40,446 nucleotides of DNA from NCBI GenBank assembly GCA_002215665.1, contig NGFL01000023.1, forward strand, positions 24,329 to 64,774. Direction: 5' to 3'. This document shows positions 1-8,916 of the stretch, in pieces (position 1 is the stretch's first letter; each line of letters starts with the position of its first letter). The position numbers were made by a program, and so were the translations under genes. The notes beneath the pieces were generated by a model. It was given only the letters and a program-made list of their open reading frames with translations. It did not search any database and was not told the origin of the DNA. Source of the DNA: a candidate division TA06 bacterium JGI_Cruoil_03_38_101. GTDB taxonomy: Bacteria; Hydrothermota; UBA3072.

Positions 1-261
1 TACCTCTTCTTTCAACTTATCCATAATTTTGTTCTTCTCTCCCAATTTCCTTGTGGATAACTCCATCCTTGCATGACTTAAAACCCTTTCCATCTCTCTC
101 TTACGTGCTCTTTCTGCTTTCTCTTCTCCTCTCTTCTCTATCTCTCTTACTTCCTTTCTTGCTTTGTTTTTTATACTTTTCGTACTCTCGCGAGTTTTCT
201 TGATTATCTCTTCTTTTTTTTCATTCGCTTCTTTAAGGATTCTTTTTGCTACCTTACCCAT
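1..261 (-). CDS. atpE: V-type ATP synthase subunit E, partial (runs off the window start)
   Basis: Open minus-strand frame from ATG at 261: MGKVAKRILKEANEKKEEIIKKTRESTKSIKNKARKEVREIEKRGEEKAERARKREMERVL...; charged coiled-coil stalk subunit directly downstream of subunit K. Confidence 0.7.
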   Translation of the reverse strand, partial: MGKVAKRILKEANEKKEEIIKKTRESTKSIKNKARKEVREIEKRGEEKAERARKREMERVLSHARMELSTRKLGEKNKIMDKLKEEV

Positions 262-266
262 TCACT

Positions 267-737
267 CTATCCAATAGCGTTAATCATTAAGAAACTCGTT
301 ACAAAACCAAGGATAGCATAGGTTTCTACCATAACTGCAAAGATTACCACTCTCATCGTCGCTTCAGGTTGCTTGGCAGCAAGTTCAACCCCTGATGTAC
401 AAACAAGAGACTGGTGAATCGCGGATACAAGGCCCAAAATTGCAACAGGAAGTGCAGCCATAAGATATCGAATACCCTCAAGCACTTCCATATCAAAGTT
501 AACTGAGCCGCTAAACATACCCAATTTCATCATCATAAACATAGCCGCAATAAATCCATAGAAGCCCTGAGTTGAAGGTAGAACAACAAGAATGAAAGTC
601 CTTCCAAATCTCTCGGGCTGTTCTGAGAGAACTCCTGCAGCAGCTCTTGCAGGTATACCAACTCCAATGGATGAACCAATCCCTGTAAGAAGAGCAGCAA
701 CTCCAACACCTGCCATTGCTATCCAGAAACCATTCAC
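267..737 (-). CDS. atpK: V-type ATP synthase subunit K (two-hairpin c-subunit)
   Basis: 156 aa with two helical hairpins, LPSTQGFYGF and VMVETYAILGF motifs; SD ggaggtataagtga before ATG. Confidence 0.9.
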   Translation of the reverse strand: MNGFWIAMAGVGVAALLTGIGSSIGVGIPARAAAGVLSEQPERFGRTFILVVLPSTQGFYGFIAAMFMMMKLGMFSGSVNFDMEVLEGIRYLMAALPVAILGLVSAIHQSLVCTSGVELAAKQPEATMRVVIFAVMVETYAILGFVTSFLMINAIG

Positions 738-750
738 TTATACCTCCTTT

Positions 751-2697
751 TTATGTTTCAATTCTTGTATATCTATTTTCCAGTCCAAAAGGTTCAAATT
801 TCTCTCCTCCTCCCTCATAAAAGTAGGAGAAGAATTCAGCGAATTGAAGCCTCATCGTATGAACAAAACCACTCAATGTATTTATCGCAAGAGAAAAGGT
901 ATGACCAAGAATAAATACAAGGACTGCCAGTATCGGGCCAATAACGGGAAATAGATCCCTTACTATCATAACGAGAATATTCACAGACATTGCTAGACCC
1001 GCTGTTACAAGCCCAAGAGCCATAATTCGACTGTATGATAGGATATCTCCCAAGAAACCAATCAAACCTCTAAATAATCTAAACCCACCTTTTGCTATTT
1101 GTTTTATCCAGGAATTACTTCTCCAGGAGAATAATAATATTGTAAGTATAGGCAAAAAACCCAGATAAATAAATATCTTTATTCCTTTTGTATAGCCTAT
1201 GCCGACAAATATAAAAAACAGAAACCAGGAGATTTCATTTGCTATTGCATCCAGATAATTCCCTTTTCTAATTCTCTCTTTCATTGCAATAATAAGGCCT
1301 GCTCCAATTTGAAGGACTCCAAAACCGAGAGAGAGTTTGAGGAAATTCAGAGGATTCTTAAATGGATCAAAGAGCATCAATTTGTTTCTGAATTTAACAA
1401 TGCCAGAAAAGGCAGGGAAAGCCACCTCAAGATTATTCCCGAGCCAACCTCCTGTTAAGGAGCCTGCAAAAATTGTCATAATTCCACCAGCAATAAATAT
1501 CCAGAGATATTTCCTACCCTCAGGTAGTTTTGGGAGAAGGAAAAACGAAATTGCTATAAGAGCGATTCCGTAGACTGCATCTGTCAAACAGAATGCAAAG
1601 AAAAAGGCAAAGAACAAAGAAATGTAGGGGGTTGGATCAACTTCATTGGGCTTTGGATAGGCATATAAACCGGTCAGAACCTCATAGGGTTCACTTAGCT
1701 TATTATTCTCAAGTTTTACCGGCGGTCTCTCATCCTTTCTTGGTTTTACCCATGTGAGATCCACTCCCCTGTAAGAGGATACGAGTTTTTCCAGGACATC
1801 CTTACTATTTTCTACAATCCAACCCTCGATGAAGAAAACATTCTTGGTCATAAGAGTTTTGTTTAGCACTTCTGTTCTTTTTATTCTGGAAAGAAAATAG
1901 TCATACAGGACAAGATATTTTTCAAATTCAGAACTCTTCTTTAATAACTTTTTCGAAATCCCGGATATTTCTGATTCAATCTCTTTCATTTTACTCCTGC
2001 ATTCTGAAAATATCTCCTTTGGGCTTCTCTCCCTATCCCGGAAATCCACGGACTCTGCACCGTATTCAGAGATTATCTCATTAAATTCCTTTTCAAATCC
2101 TTTGTAAATAAAAAATACAATCCCAATTTTGGCAGTATTTTTAAAGACAATAGAATAGTCAACGGGAATGTCCTTTAATGCTTCTTCTAAATCTTCCAAC
2201 TTTCCTTTTATTTTATATATCTTAACAATAACATTCTTTACTTCCTCAAGTTTAACAATCGGAGTCTTCATCTTTTTCCATTCCTCATAAAATTCCTTTT
2301 TTTCTTCGAATTCTGTAAGCTGATTATGCAGATGATAAAGTCTATCGTCCCACTTGCAAATCTCCATAATCTCATCCGGATCAAAATTCTTTACAATGGT
2401 TTTATATCTTTCGGGTGATATCCCTGTCTTCAAATCGATGAATTGGCCAAGAATTCCTTTATTGTTGGAATGGGGTTTAAAGATTTCAACAACTCGTCCA
2501 ATCTTATTGAATATTTCTTCGCCTTCCTTATCTGTAAGTTTCTTATCCGGAATTAAATCCGGATACTCATCCACAAGAGGGGAAGAACGAGAATCTGTGA
2601 TATGAAACATTTCAAGATCCTGAAGTTCCTTTAAGAACTTTTCCCTTTCATCTTCGTATAAAATAAGAGTAGCCTTTTGGAGTTTTGTAAGACCCAT
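751..2697 (-). CDS. atpI: V-type ATP synthase subunit I
   Basis: 648 aa, long soluble N-terminal domain followed by multi-TM C-terminal half (ILSYSRIMALGLVTAGLAM), located between H-like and K subunits. Confidence 0.9.
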   Translation of the reverse strand: MGLTKLQKATLILYEDEREKFLKELQDLEMFHITDSRSSPLVDEYPDLIPDKKLTDKEGEEIFNKIGRVVEIFKPHSNNKGILGQFIDLKTGISPERYKTIVKNFDPDEIMEICKWDDRLYHLHNQLTEFEEKKEFYEEWKKMKTPIVKLEEVKNVIVKIYKIKGKLEDLEEALKDIPVDYSIVFKNTAKIGIVFFIYKGFEKEFNEIISEYGAESVDFRDRERSPKEIFSECRSKMKEIESEISGISKKLLKKSSEFEKYLVLYDYFLSRIKRTEVLNKTLMTKNVFFIEGWIVENSKDVLEKLVSSYRGVDLTWVKPRKDERPPVKLENNKLSEPYEVLTGLYAYPKPNEVDPTPYISLFFAFFFAFCLTDAVYGIALIAISFFLLPKLPEGRKYLWIFIAGGIMTIFAGSLTGGWLGNNLEVAFPAFSGIVKFRNKLMLFDPFKNPLNFLKLSLGFGVLQIGAGLIIAMKERIRKGNYLDAIANEISWFLFFIFVGIGYTKGIKIFIYLGFLPILTILLFSWRSNSWIKQIAKGGFRLFRGLIGFLGDILSYSRIMALGLVTAGLAMSVNILVMIVRDLFPVIGPILAVLVFILGHTFSLAINTLSGFVHTMRLQFAEFFSYFYEGGGEKFEPFGLENRYTRIET

Positions 2698-3018
2698 TTA
2701 TTTTTCTTTTTTCAGGATATTGTTTACAGCCAATTTTCTGGCTTCTTTTAATTTTTTTGAAGCTTTTTTCTTTATCTTCTCGATCTCCCTTTCCATCTTT
2801 TTTTCTAATTTCTTTTTCTCCTCTTCCGCCTCTTTCCTCCCCTCCTCCTTTTTTACCTGGATCATTCCCTTTATTTCACCTTCTGTAGTCTGGATAATGG
2901 ATTCCGCCTCTTTCTTTGCCTTCTCTATTATCCCTCTTGCCTCTTCCCTTGCCTTTTTTATTATATCATCTGCCTTTTTTTCAGCTTCTTTTATTTCCCT
3001 AATAAGATCCTCCGGCAT
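2698..3018 (-). CDS. V-type ATP synthase subunit H/G-like stalk protein
   Basis: 106 aa Lys/Glu-rich coiled coil (MPEDLIREIKEAEKKADDIIKKAREEA...), first gene of the V-ATPase operon. Confidence 0.75.
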   Translation of the reverse strand: MPEDLIREIKEAEKKADDIIKKAREEARGIIEKAKKEAESIIQTTEGEIKGMIQVKKEEGRKEAEEEKKKLEKKMEREIEKIKKKASKKLKEARKLAVNNILKKEK

Positions 3019-3041
3019 TCTACCTCCTTTTGTCGGTTGAA

Positions 3042-3067
3042 AATATAATAAAAATTCCCTTTGTCAA
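3042..3067 (-). promoter_or_regulatory. Putative sigma70-type promoter of the V-ATPase operon
   Basis: Minus strand TTGACA (3067-3062) followed by AT-rich TATTTT/TATATT-like -10 about 14-16 nt downstream, then aaaaggaggtag SD and ATG 3018. Confidence 0.5.
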
Positions 3068-3077
3068 GGGCTCATTA

Positions 3078-3101
3078 GGGACAGGGGTTGACATTTTGGC
3101 A
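3078..3101 (+). repeat. Left inverted repeat of the transposase element
   Basis: gggacaggggttgacattttggca; 23/24 match to the reverse complement of 4034-4057. Confidence 0.85.
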
Positions 3102-4010
3102 CTATACATCATTTGCTATTAATCTATCTTTTGCTCTTTTGTACAATTTACCAAGAGATGAATATTTTAACGGTCTAAATGGAGAATACTTCATTATCTC
3201 CTTATACTTTAATCCTGCTATATCCTTTAAACGAACCATAAGTTCAGAACGTAAGTTTTTACCTCTAAAGGTATCAACCCTTATACCAGTTATTTTTATC
3301 CCTTTTTCTTGCTCAAACTTTTCAATAACTTCTTCCGGAGATTCAAATATATAATCCTCTTTCCTCATTCTTCTTGAATAACCTTTGCCCTTTCTTCTGT
3401 CAAACTTCTTTATCGCATCTTGTTCAAAATCTTCTCTTCCAATTATCTCACCATATCGGGTCTTCTTTATGGGGAGTTCCTTACCTAACCATTCTCCGAG
3501 TAATTCTTCGAATACTTTTTTACTTTGAAATATATGCTCTACATACTTATTATCAACTATCTTATCCCTATTCTCTTTGAAATATTCTCCTATACTTGAC
3601 CATCTGTATTCATATGGATTCTTTGTTATTCCTGCCCTTACAGGATTAAGTAAAACATACACAATTGCCATACTTAAATAGGGATCTTCCTGTATTAATG
3701 TAGATTTATATCTATCCTGAAATACATGCCCACGACCACCATTCTTCTTCCTATAATTTATTCCATATTGCCCATTCAATTGTCTCATAAAGTCAGGTAG
3801 TCTACCAGAACTATTCTGTAAAACTAAATGATAATGACTATCCATTACACAATATGCAAAAATCTTTACCTTCAATATCTTTCTTTTCTCTTTTAGTAAT
3901 TTTAGAAAATATTCCTTAGATTTATTATCGAGGAAAATATTTTTTCCTTCTATCCCCCTGTTCATTACATGATGATATGCACCTTTATATGTTACTCTCG
4001 AAGTCCTCAT
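3102..4010 (-). CDS. REP-associated tyrosine transposase (Transposase_17/Y1_Tnp family)
   Basis: MRTSRVTYKGAYHHVMNRGIEGKNIF...FAYCVMDSHYHLVLQ...YVLLNPVRAGI; HUH-like YHHV/HYHLVLQ motifs and a C-terminal DnaA-C-like helical region. Confidence 0.9.
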   Translation of the reverse strand: MRTSRVTYKGAYHHVMNRGIEGKNIFLDNKSKEYFLKLLKEKRKILKVKIFAYCVMDSHYHLVLQNSSGRLPDFMRQLNGQYGINYRKKNGGRGHVFQDRYKSTLIQEDPYLSMAIVYVLLNPVRAGITKNPYEYRWSSIGEYFKENRDKIVDNKYVEHIFQSKKVFEELLGEWLGKELPIKKTRYGEIIGREDFEQDAIKKFDRRKGKGYSRRMRKEDYIFESPEEVIEKFEQEKGIKITGIRVDTFRGKNLRSELMVRLKDIAGLKYKEIMKYSPFRPLKYSSLGKLYKRAKDRLIANDV

Positions 4011-4018
4011 ATTATGTA

Positions 4019-4047
4019 AATATAACTTACTACTGCCAAAATGTCAA
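4019..4047 (-). promoter_or_regulatory. Transposase promoter, -35 inside the right inverted repeat
   Basis: Minus strand TTGACA (4047-4042)-N17-TATATT (4024-4019), 8 nt before ATG at 4010. Confidence 0.7.
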
Positions 4048-4057
4048 CCCCCGTCCC
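4034..4057 (-). repeat. Right inverted repeat of the transposase element
   Basis: tgccaaaatgtcaacccccgtccc; see left repeat. Confidence 0.85.
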
Positions 4058-4069
4058 TTCATCCCTTTG

Positions 4070-5191
4070 CTACAACTCAGGGGAAGAGCCGAGTTCTTTA
4101 TCCAGTTCTTCAAGTAGCCCTTGAGCCTTTCTTGAAACCTTCTTCGGAGTCCAGATATAGACTTCAGCCAGGAGATTTCCCTTGCCTCTTCCGTAAAGGC
4201 TACCCATTCCTTTACCCCTCAATACGAATACCTTGCCCGAATTGGTGTGGGGTGGAATGGTAATCTTCACTCTACCATCTAAAGTAGGAATTTTTACCTC
4301 CCCACCCTCAATTGCTGTTTTATAACTTACTGGAATTTTAATCCTTAGATTATTTCCTTCTCTTATAAAGCGACTATCTTCCTTAACTTTTATCTGAATG
4401 ATGATGTTTCCTCTCATTCCTCTTCTTCTTCCAACATTTCCCTCGCCTCGGAGAGTTATGTAATTATCGCTCTCTACCCCGGGAGGAATCCTTACTGACA
4501 ATTGTTTTTCTTTCTTTACCCTACCTTCACCATAGCAGTATGGACAGGTGTCCCTTATTACTTCACCTGTTCCCCTGCACGCTGGACAGGTTGAAACAGA
4601 AACCATTTGACCGAATATTCCTGAGTGGGCAGTTCGAACTTCACCTGTTCCATTACACATTGAGCATGTAGTGGTTACTCCACCCTTCCCATCGCAATGT
4701 CGACACTTTTCAAATAAACGAACCTTGATTCTTTTGGTAGTTCCTTCTGCTGCTTCTTTAAGGGTTATATTAAGTGGAATTCTAAGATCCTCTCCTACGG
4801 AATATTGAGCCCTTGGTCCAGTCCTTGCCCTCGTGCCTTGCCCAAAAATCTGGCTGAAGAAGTCACCCCCACCAAAACCACCAAAGAAATCCTTAAATAT
4901 ATCCTCAAGGTCTGCTTGATGAGTAAAGTCTTCCCATGAAAACTGACCACCTTCAAAATATACACCTTCTTTTCCAAATCGATCATATCGGGCTCTTTTA
5001 TCGGGGTCTGCCAGGATTTCATAGGCTTCAGATATCTTCTTAAACTTTCTCTCAGCTTCCTCCTTGTTGTCTTTATTCATATCAGGATGGTATTTTCTGG
5101 CGAGTTTCTTATAAGATTTTTTAATCTCTTCTTTAGTTGCGTCCCTTGAAACGCCCAAAGTTCCGTAATAATCGTTGTCTCTCGTTTGTAT
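4070..5191 (-). CDS. dnaJ: Molecular chaperone DnaJ; start apparently non-AUG (ATA 5191 or ACG 5185)
   Basis: J domain DNDYYGTLGVSRDATKEEIKKSYKKLARKYHPD plus four CxxCxGxG zinc motifs. The track ORF (5158, TTG) omits DNDYYGT; no ATG/GTG/TTG lies between the in-frame TAA at 5203-5201 and 5158. Confidence 0.85.
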   Translation of the reverse strand: MQTRDNDYYGTLGVSRDATKEEIKKSYKKLARKYHPDMNKDNKEEAERKFKKISEAYEILADPDKRARYDRFGKEGVYFEGGQFSWEDFTHQADLEDIFKDFFGGFGGGDFFSQIFGQGTRARTGPRAQYSVGEDLRIPLNITLKEAAEGTTKRIKVRLFEKCRHCDGKGGVTTTCSMCNGTGEVRTAHSGIFGQMVSVSTCPACRGTGEVIRDTCPYCYGEGRVKKEKQLSVRIPPGVESDNYITLRGEGNVGRRRGMRGNIIIQIKVKEDSRFIREGNNLRIKIPVSYKTAIEGGEVKIPTLDGRVKITIPPHTNSGKVFVLRGKGMGSLYGRGKGNLLAEVYIWTPKKVSRKAQGLLEELDKELGSSPEL

Positions 5192-5200
5192 GCCCCCTAA

Positions 5201-7135
5201 TTACTCCTCTTTATTTTTATCTTTATCTTCCTCCTCATCAATTACTTCATAGTCTGCTTCAACTTCTCCTTCTTCACCCTTTTCCTCTTTCTTCTCTTCA
5301 GATTTTGTTTCAGTTGATTTCTGCTGTGCTTCTGCTTGAGCTTTCTTATAGATTTCTTCAGCTATGGCATGCGAAGCTTGTTGCAATTCTTCCATTTTTT
5401 GCCTGATTTTGATTACCTCTTCACCCTTCATCGCCTCTTTCAGATCTTTAACTGCACTCTGAACTTTCTCTCTTTCTCCCTTTGGAACCGAATCTCCTTG
5501 TTCCTTTAAAGTTTTTTCAACAGAGTAGATAAGAGTATCCGCCTGGTTTCTTGTGTCAATGAGTTCTTCTTTCTTTTTATCCTCTTCTGCATGAGCCTCA
5601 GCTTCTTTCCTCATTTTTTCTATCTCTTCTTCAGAGAGACCTGATGAGGATTCTATCCTGATCGATTGTTCTTTCTTTGTTCCGAGGTCTTTGGCAGAGA
5701 CATGAAGGATTCCATTGGCATCTATATCAAAAGAGACCTCTATTTGTGGAATTCCCCTTGGAGCCAGAGGAATCCCTCCTAATTCAAATCTTCCAAGGGT
5801 CCTGTTGTCAGGAGCCATTGATCTTTCCCCCTGGAGAACATGGATAGTAACTGCAGGCTGGTTATCCTCTGCTGTGGTAAATATCTTACTCTTCATGGTA
5901 GGTATTGTAGTATTTCTCGGGATGATTCTCGTCATTCTCTCCCCAAGAGTTTCAATCCCGAGGGAGAGTGGGGTTACATCAAGGAGGAGAATATCCTTGA
6001 TATTGCCAGCAAGTATTCCACCCTGGATTGCAGCTCCAATTGCTACCACTTCATCAGGGTTAATTCCCTTATGAGGTTCTTTGTTAAAGAGTTCCTTTAC
6101 CTTTTCCTGGACAACGGGCATTCTCGTCATACCTCCTACGAGGATAACTTCATCAATATCGCCTTTGGTCAGCTTTGCATCTTTAAGAGCCTGTCTTACA
6201 GGCTGCTCAACCCTCTTTAGTAAATGCTCTGTCAGGGATTCAAGCTTTGCACGGGTGAGTTTCTTTTCTAAATGCCTTGCCCCTGTTTCGTCTCCTGTAA
6301 TATACGGCAGGTTAATGGTTGTTTCTTTCATTGTAGAAAGTTCGCATTTTGCTTTCTCAGAAGCGTCTCGAACCCTCTGAACAGCAGTTCTATCTTCTGA
6401 GAGGTCAATCCCTGTTTCTTTTTTGAACTCTTCAATCAACCAGGTCATTACCACATGGTCAAAATCATCACCGCCGAGATGCGTATCTCCATTTGTAGAA
6501 AGGACTTCAAATACACCTTCACTGATTTCGAGGATGGATATATCAAACGTTCCTCCTCCAAGATCAAAAACTGCTATCTTTTCTTCTTTATTCTCGTTAA
6601 GACCATAGGCAAGAGAAGCTGCAGTAGGCTCGTTAATTATCCTAAGGACTTTCAAACCTGCAATCTCTCCTGCATCCTTTGTTGCCTTTCTCTGGGAATC
6701 ATTGAAGTAAGCAGGAACAGTAATTACAGCCTCGGTAACCTTTTGTCCAAGATGATCCTCTGCCGCTTTTTTTAGATACTGGAGAACTTTAGCAGAAATT
6801 TCAGGGGGCGAATAGACCTTATCACCGACCTTTATTCTTGCATCGTTGTGGGGTCCTTTCTTGACATCAAATGGTACTTCTTTTATCTCATTTTTTACCT
6901 CTCCAAACCTTCTTCCCATAAACCTTTTAACCGAGTAGACCGTCTTTTTAGGGTTGGTCAATTGCTGTCTTTTTGCCTGAAGACCAACCAGTTCTTCTCC
7001 ATCTTTAAAAGCAACAACAGATGGTGTTGTTCTTCCTCCTTCTGGATTTGTAATTACCTCTGGCTCTGATTGCTCTACAATGGCAACGACAGAATTAGTT
7101 GTTCCAAGGTCAATACCAATTACCGGTTCTTTCAT
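5201..7135 (-). CDS. dnaK: Molecular chaperone DnaK (Hsp70)
   Basis: [22 protein letters not shown]...; start placed at internal Met (7135) with ggagg SD, rather than 7204 of the track. Confidence 0.95.
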   Translation of the reverse strand: MKEPVIGIDLGTTNSVVAIVEQSEPEVITNPEGGRTTPSVVAFKDGEELVGLQAKRQQLTNPKKTVYSVKRFMGRRFGEVKNEIKEVPFDVKKGPHNDARIKVGDKVYSPPEISAKVLQYLKKAAEDHLGQKVTEAVITVPAYFNDSQRKATKDAGEIAGLKVLRIINEPTAASLAYGLNENKEEKIAVFDLGGGTFDISILEISEGVFEVLSTNGDTHLGGDDFDHVVMTWLIEEFKKETGIDLSEDRTAVQRVRDASEKAKCELSTMKETTINLPYITGDETGARHLEKKLTRAKLESLTEHLLKRVEQPVRQALKDAKLTKGDIDEVILVGGMTRMPVVQEKVKELFNKEPHKGINPDEVVAIGAAIQGGILAGNIKDILLLDVTPLSLGIETLGERMTRIIPRNTTIPTMKSKIFTTAEDNQPAVTIHVLQGERSMAPDNRTLGRFELGGIPLAPRGIPQIEVSFDIDANGILHVSAKDLGTKKEQSIRIESSSGLSEEEIEKMRKEAEAHAEEDKKKEELIDTRNQADTLIYSVEKTLKEQGDSVPKGEREKVQSAVKDLKEAMKGEEVIKIRQKMEELQQASHAIAEEIYKKAQAEAQQKSTETKSEEKKEEKGEEGEVEADYEVIDEEEDKDKNKEE

Positions 7136-7136
7136 T

Positions 7137-7700
7137 CTACTCTTCCTCCTTATTTTTGTTTTCTTTGGTATCCTCTGATTTATCCTCTTTTTCCTTCGCC
7201 ACAATAACCTTTGATGGGCGAAGGATTTTATCTCCTATCTTATAACCTTGTTCGACTTCCTCAAGTATCTTCCCTTCCTCTTCCTCACTTTCTATCACAT
7301 GAACCGCTTCGTGCCTGGATGGATCAAATTCTTTTCCTTTTGAGTGGAAGGGTTCTATCTGATATTTTTTCAGGTTATTTTTTAGTTTTAAATGAATAAG
7401 ATGCATTCCCTCGATGAAAGACCTGGATCCTTTCTTTTTACCATCTTTTTTAAGAACATCGAATGCTCTGGAGAAATCGTCTAAAATGGGGAGTATTTCC
7501 CTAAAAACCTCCTCAATTGCAAAATTATAGATTTTTACTTTCTCCTCCTGTGTTCTCTTTCTCAAATTTTCATAGTTAGCCAAAGCTCGGAGGTACTTAT
7601 CCATCAACTCTGCCTTTTCCTCTTTCAATTTTTCAACAATATTCTTTGACTTTTTAGAAATTTCTCCTCTTTTTTCTTCTATTTCTTTCTTTTTAGTCAT
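7137..7700 (-). CDS. grpE: Nucleotide exchange factor GrpE
   Basis: [21 protein letters not shown]...[45 protein letters not shown]; directly upstream of dnaK. Confidence 0.95.
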   Translation of the reverse strand: MTKKKEIEEKRGEISKKSKNIVEKLKEEKAELMDKYLRALANYENLRKRTQEEKVKIYNFAIEEVFREILPILDDFSRAFDVLKKDGKKKGSRSFIEGMHLIHLKLKNNLKKYQIEPFHSKGKEFDPSRHEAVHVIESEEEEGKILEEVEQGYKIGDKILRPSKVIVAKEKEDKSEDTKENKNKEEE

Positions 7701-7724
7701 TTTCTCTCCTTCCCTTTTTATATA

Positions 7725-7752
7725 AATTTATAAAGAAGATTGCTTATGTCAA
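7725..7752 (-). promoter_or_regulatory. grpE-dnaK-dnaJ promoter
   Basis: Minus strand TTGACA (7752-7747)-N16-TAAATT (7730-7725), followed by aaggagag SD and ATG 7700. Confidence 0.6.
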
Positions 7753-7805
7753 CCCCAAAAACTGTAAATCTTGTAAATAATCTTATTAATTTCTGAATTT
7801 CAGCC

Positions 7806-7833
7806 TTTACTTTTTTTCTTTTTTATATATGAT
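7806..7833 (+). promoter_or_regulatory. Candidate promoter for the glycosyltransferase operon
   Basis: TTTACT (7806-7811)-N16-TATGAT (7828-7833); ATG at 7840 lies at the expected +1. Confidence 0.4.
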
Positions 7834-7839
7834 ATTGAT

Positions 7840-8916
7840 ATGAATATTTGCCTTATGGGAGGATGGAATACAGATTCTGGTGCTTCTTTACATGGCGAAT
7901 TGATAGGTAGGGAGTGGGTAAAACAGGGCCATCAATTGGCTGTCCTCACATTCAAGGATTATGCCTTCCATGGAACACAGATAACGGGTGAAGATGAAGA
8001 ATATGTTAATCGTTGCTTTACAGTCAAAGGATATTCACCCGAGGAATTCGATCCAATACCCTTTCTGACCGCCAACTATGAAATATTCGTCATTGAGGAT
8101 CTCGGGATGCTCCCTCTGAATTCTCTTAGGAAAATTTACAACAGGATAAAAAAGAAATCCTCTGTGGTCAATATTATTCATGATGGGAAGTTATCAAGCG
8201 AACCCTCATTCTATCAGTTTGATTGGGATGCAATTGTCTGCTTTGACTCTCGATACAGAGAATTTCTTACAAGAGTTTATGATCCAGAAAAGATTCATAT
8301 AATTCCCTATCCCTGCCATCCTCTAATGAACATTAATAGGGAAAAAGCAAGGAAGAAGTTAAATTTACCTCTGGATAGGAAAATAATTTTTGGATTCGGA
8401 CCTGCTTCCGAGAAAATATTAACGAACATTGATGTCATCTTTGAGTTGGCTAGAGAATATCCCATTCTTCTCCTCATCACAACAAAGAATAAAAAAATCA
8501 TAGAGAAATATAGAGAGTTGAAGGGAAAAGGACCTCTAAAAATTGAAGTCAGAGAAGAAGCTCCTGATAACAAGGGATTATACGATTATCTCCATGCCGC
8601 AGATCTCTTACTTCTCAATAAAAAAGCACCTCTTTGGGTAGTGATATCATCCACTATTTATCAGTGTCTTGGTTCCGGTTGTCCTATTGTTGCCCGTGAT
8701 TCAGGTTTTGTTGAAGATTTGGATAGAGAAGTCATTAAATTTTCCAATCGCAAAGGACTAAAGAGTTCTATCAGATCTGTATTTGAAAAGGACAAAATCT
8801 ATAAAGAAACTATCAAATCTGCTTCTTTATATGTGAAGAAAAATTCTGCATCTCAAATTGCATATCGGTATATTGAACTATTTAAATCTCTAAAAAAATT
8901 GGAGGGAAAATGTTGA
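7840..8916 (+). CDS. Glycosyltransferase (GT4-like)
   Basis: MNICLMGGWNTDSGASLHGELIGREWVKQGHQ...; glycosyltransferase-like architecture with C-terminal YQCLGSGCPIVARDSGFVEDL. Confidence 0.7.
   Translation: MNICLMGGWNTDSGASLHGELIGREWVKQGHQLAVLTFKDYAFHGTQITGEDEEYVNRCFTVKGYSPEEFDPIPFLTANYEIFVIEDLGMLPLNSLRKIYNRIKKKSSVVNIIHDGKLSSEPSFYQFDWDAIVCFDSRYREFLTRVYDPEKIHIIPYPCHPLMNINREKARKKLNLPLDRKIIFGFGPASEKILTNIDVIFELAREYPILLLITTKNKKIIEKYRELKGKGPLKIEVREEAPDNKGLYDYLHAADLLLLNKKAPLWVVISSTIYQCLGSGCPIVARDSGFVEDLDREVIKFSNRKGLKSSIRSVFEKDKIYKETIKSASLYVKKNSASQIAYRYIELFKSLKKLEGKC

Larger units (their letters stand above)
3078..4057. mobile_element. REP-associated-type (Y1/HUH) transposase element bounded by 24-bp inverted repeats
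   Basis: Left end gggacaggggttgacattttggca (3078-3101); right end tgccaaaatgtcaacccccgtccc (4034-4057), whose reverse complement differs at one position; they enclose a single Y1 transposase gene. Confidence 0.8.

Noticed and set aside
2720-3040. Antisense ORF (106 aa, Phe/Ser-rich) opposite the V-ATPase H-like gene
   Set aside because: Mirror of the Lys/Glu-rich coiled-coil codons on the true strand; no domain and low-complexity composition.
3096-3118. Possible sigma-54 promoter (TGGCAC...TTGC) at the left inverted repeat
   Set aside because: Spacing between TGGCAC and TTGC is about 10-11 nt, not the required 5; no downstream gene in that orientation.
3078-4057. Canonical REP hairpins at the transposase ends
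   Set aside because: No convincing stem-loop within either 24-nt arm; only the arms pair with each other. No target-site duplication was visible either.
5715-6775. Several 99-126 aa plus-strand ORFs inside dnaK
   Set aside because: Shadow ORFs opposite a highly conserved gene; no SD, no family resemblance.
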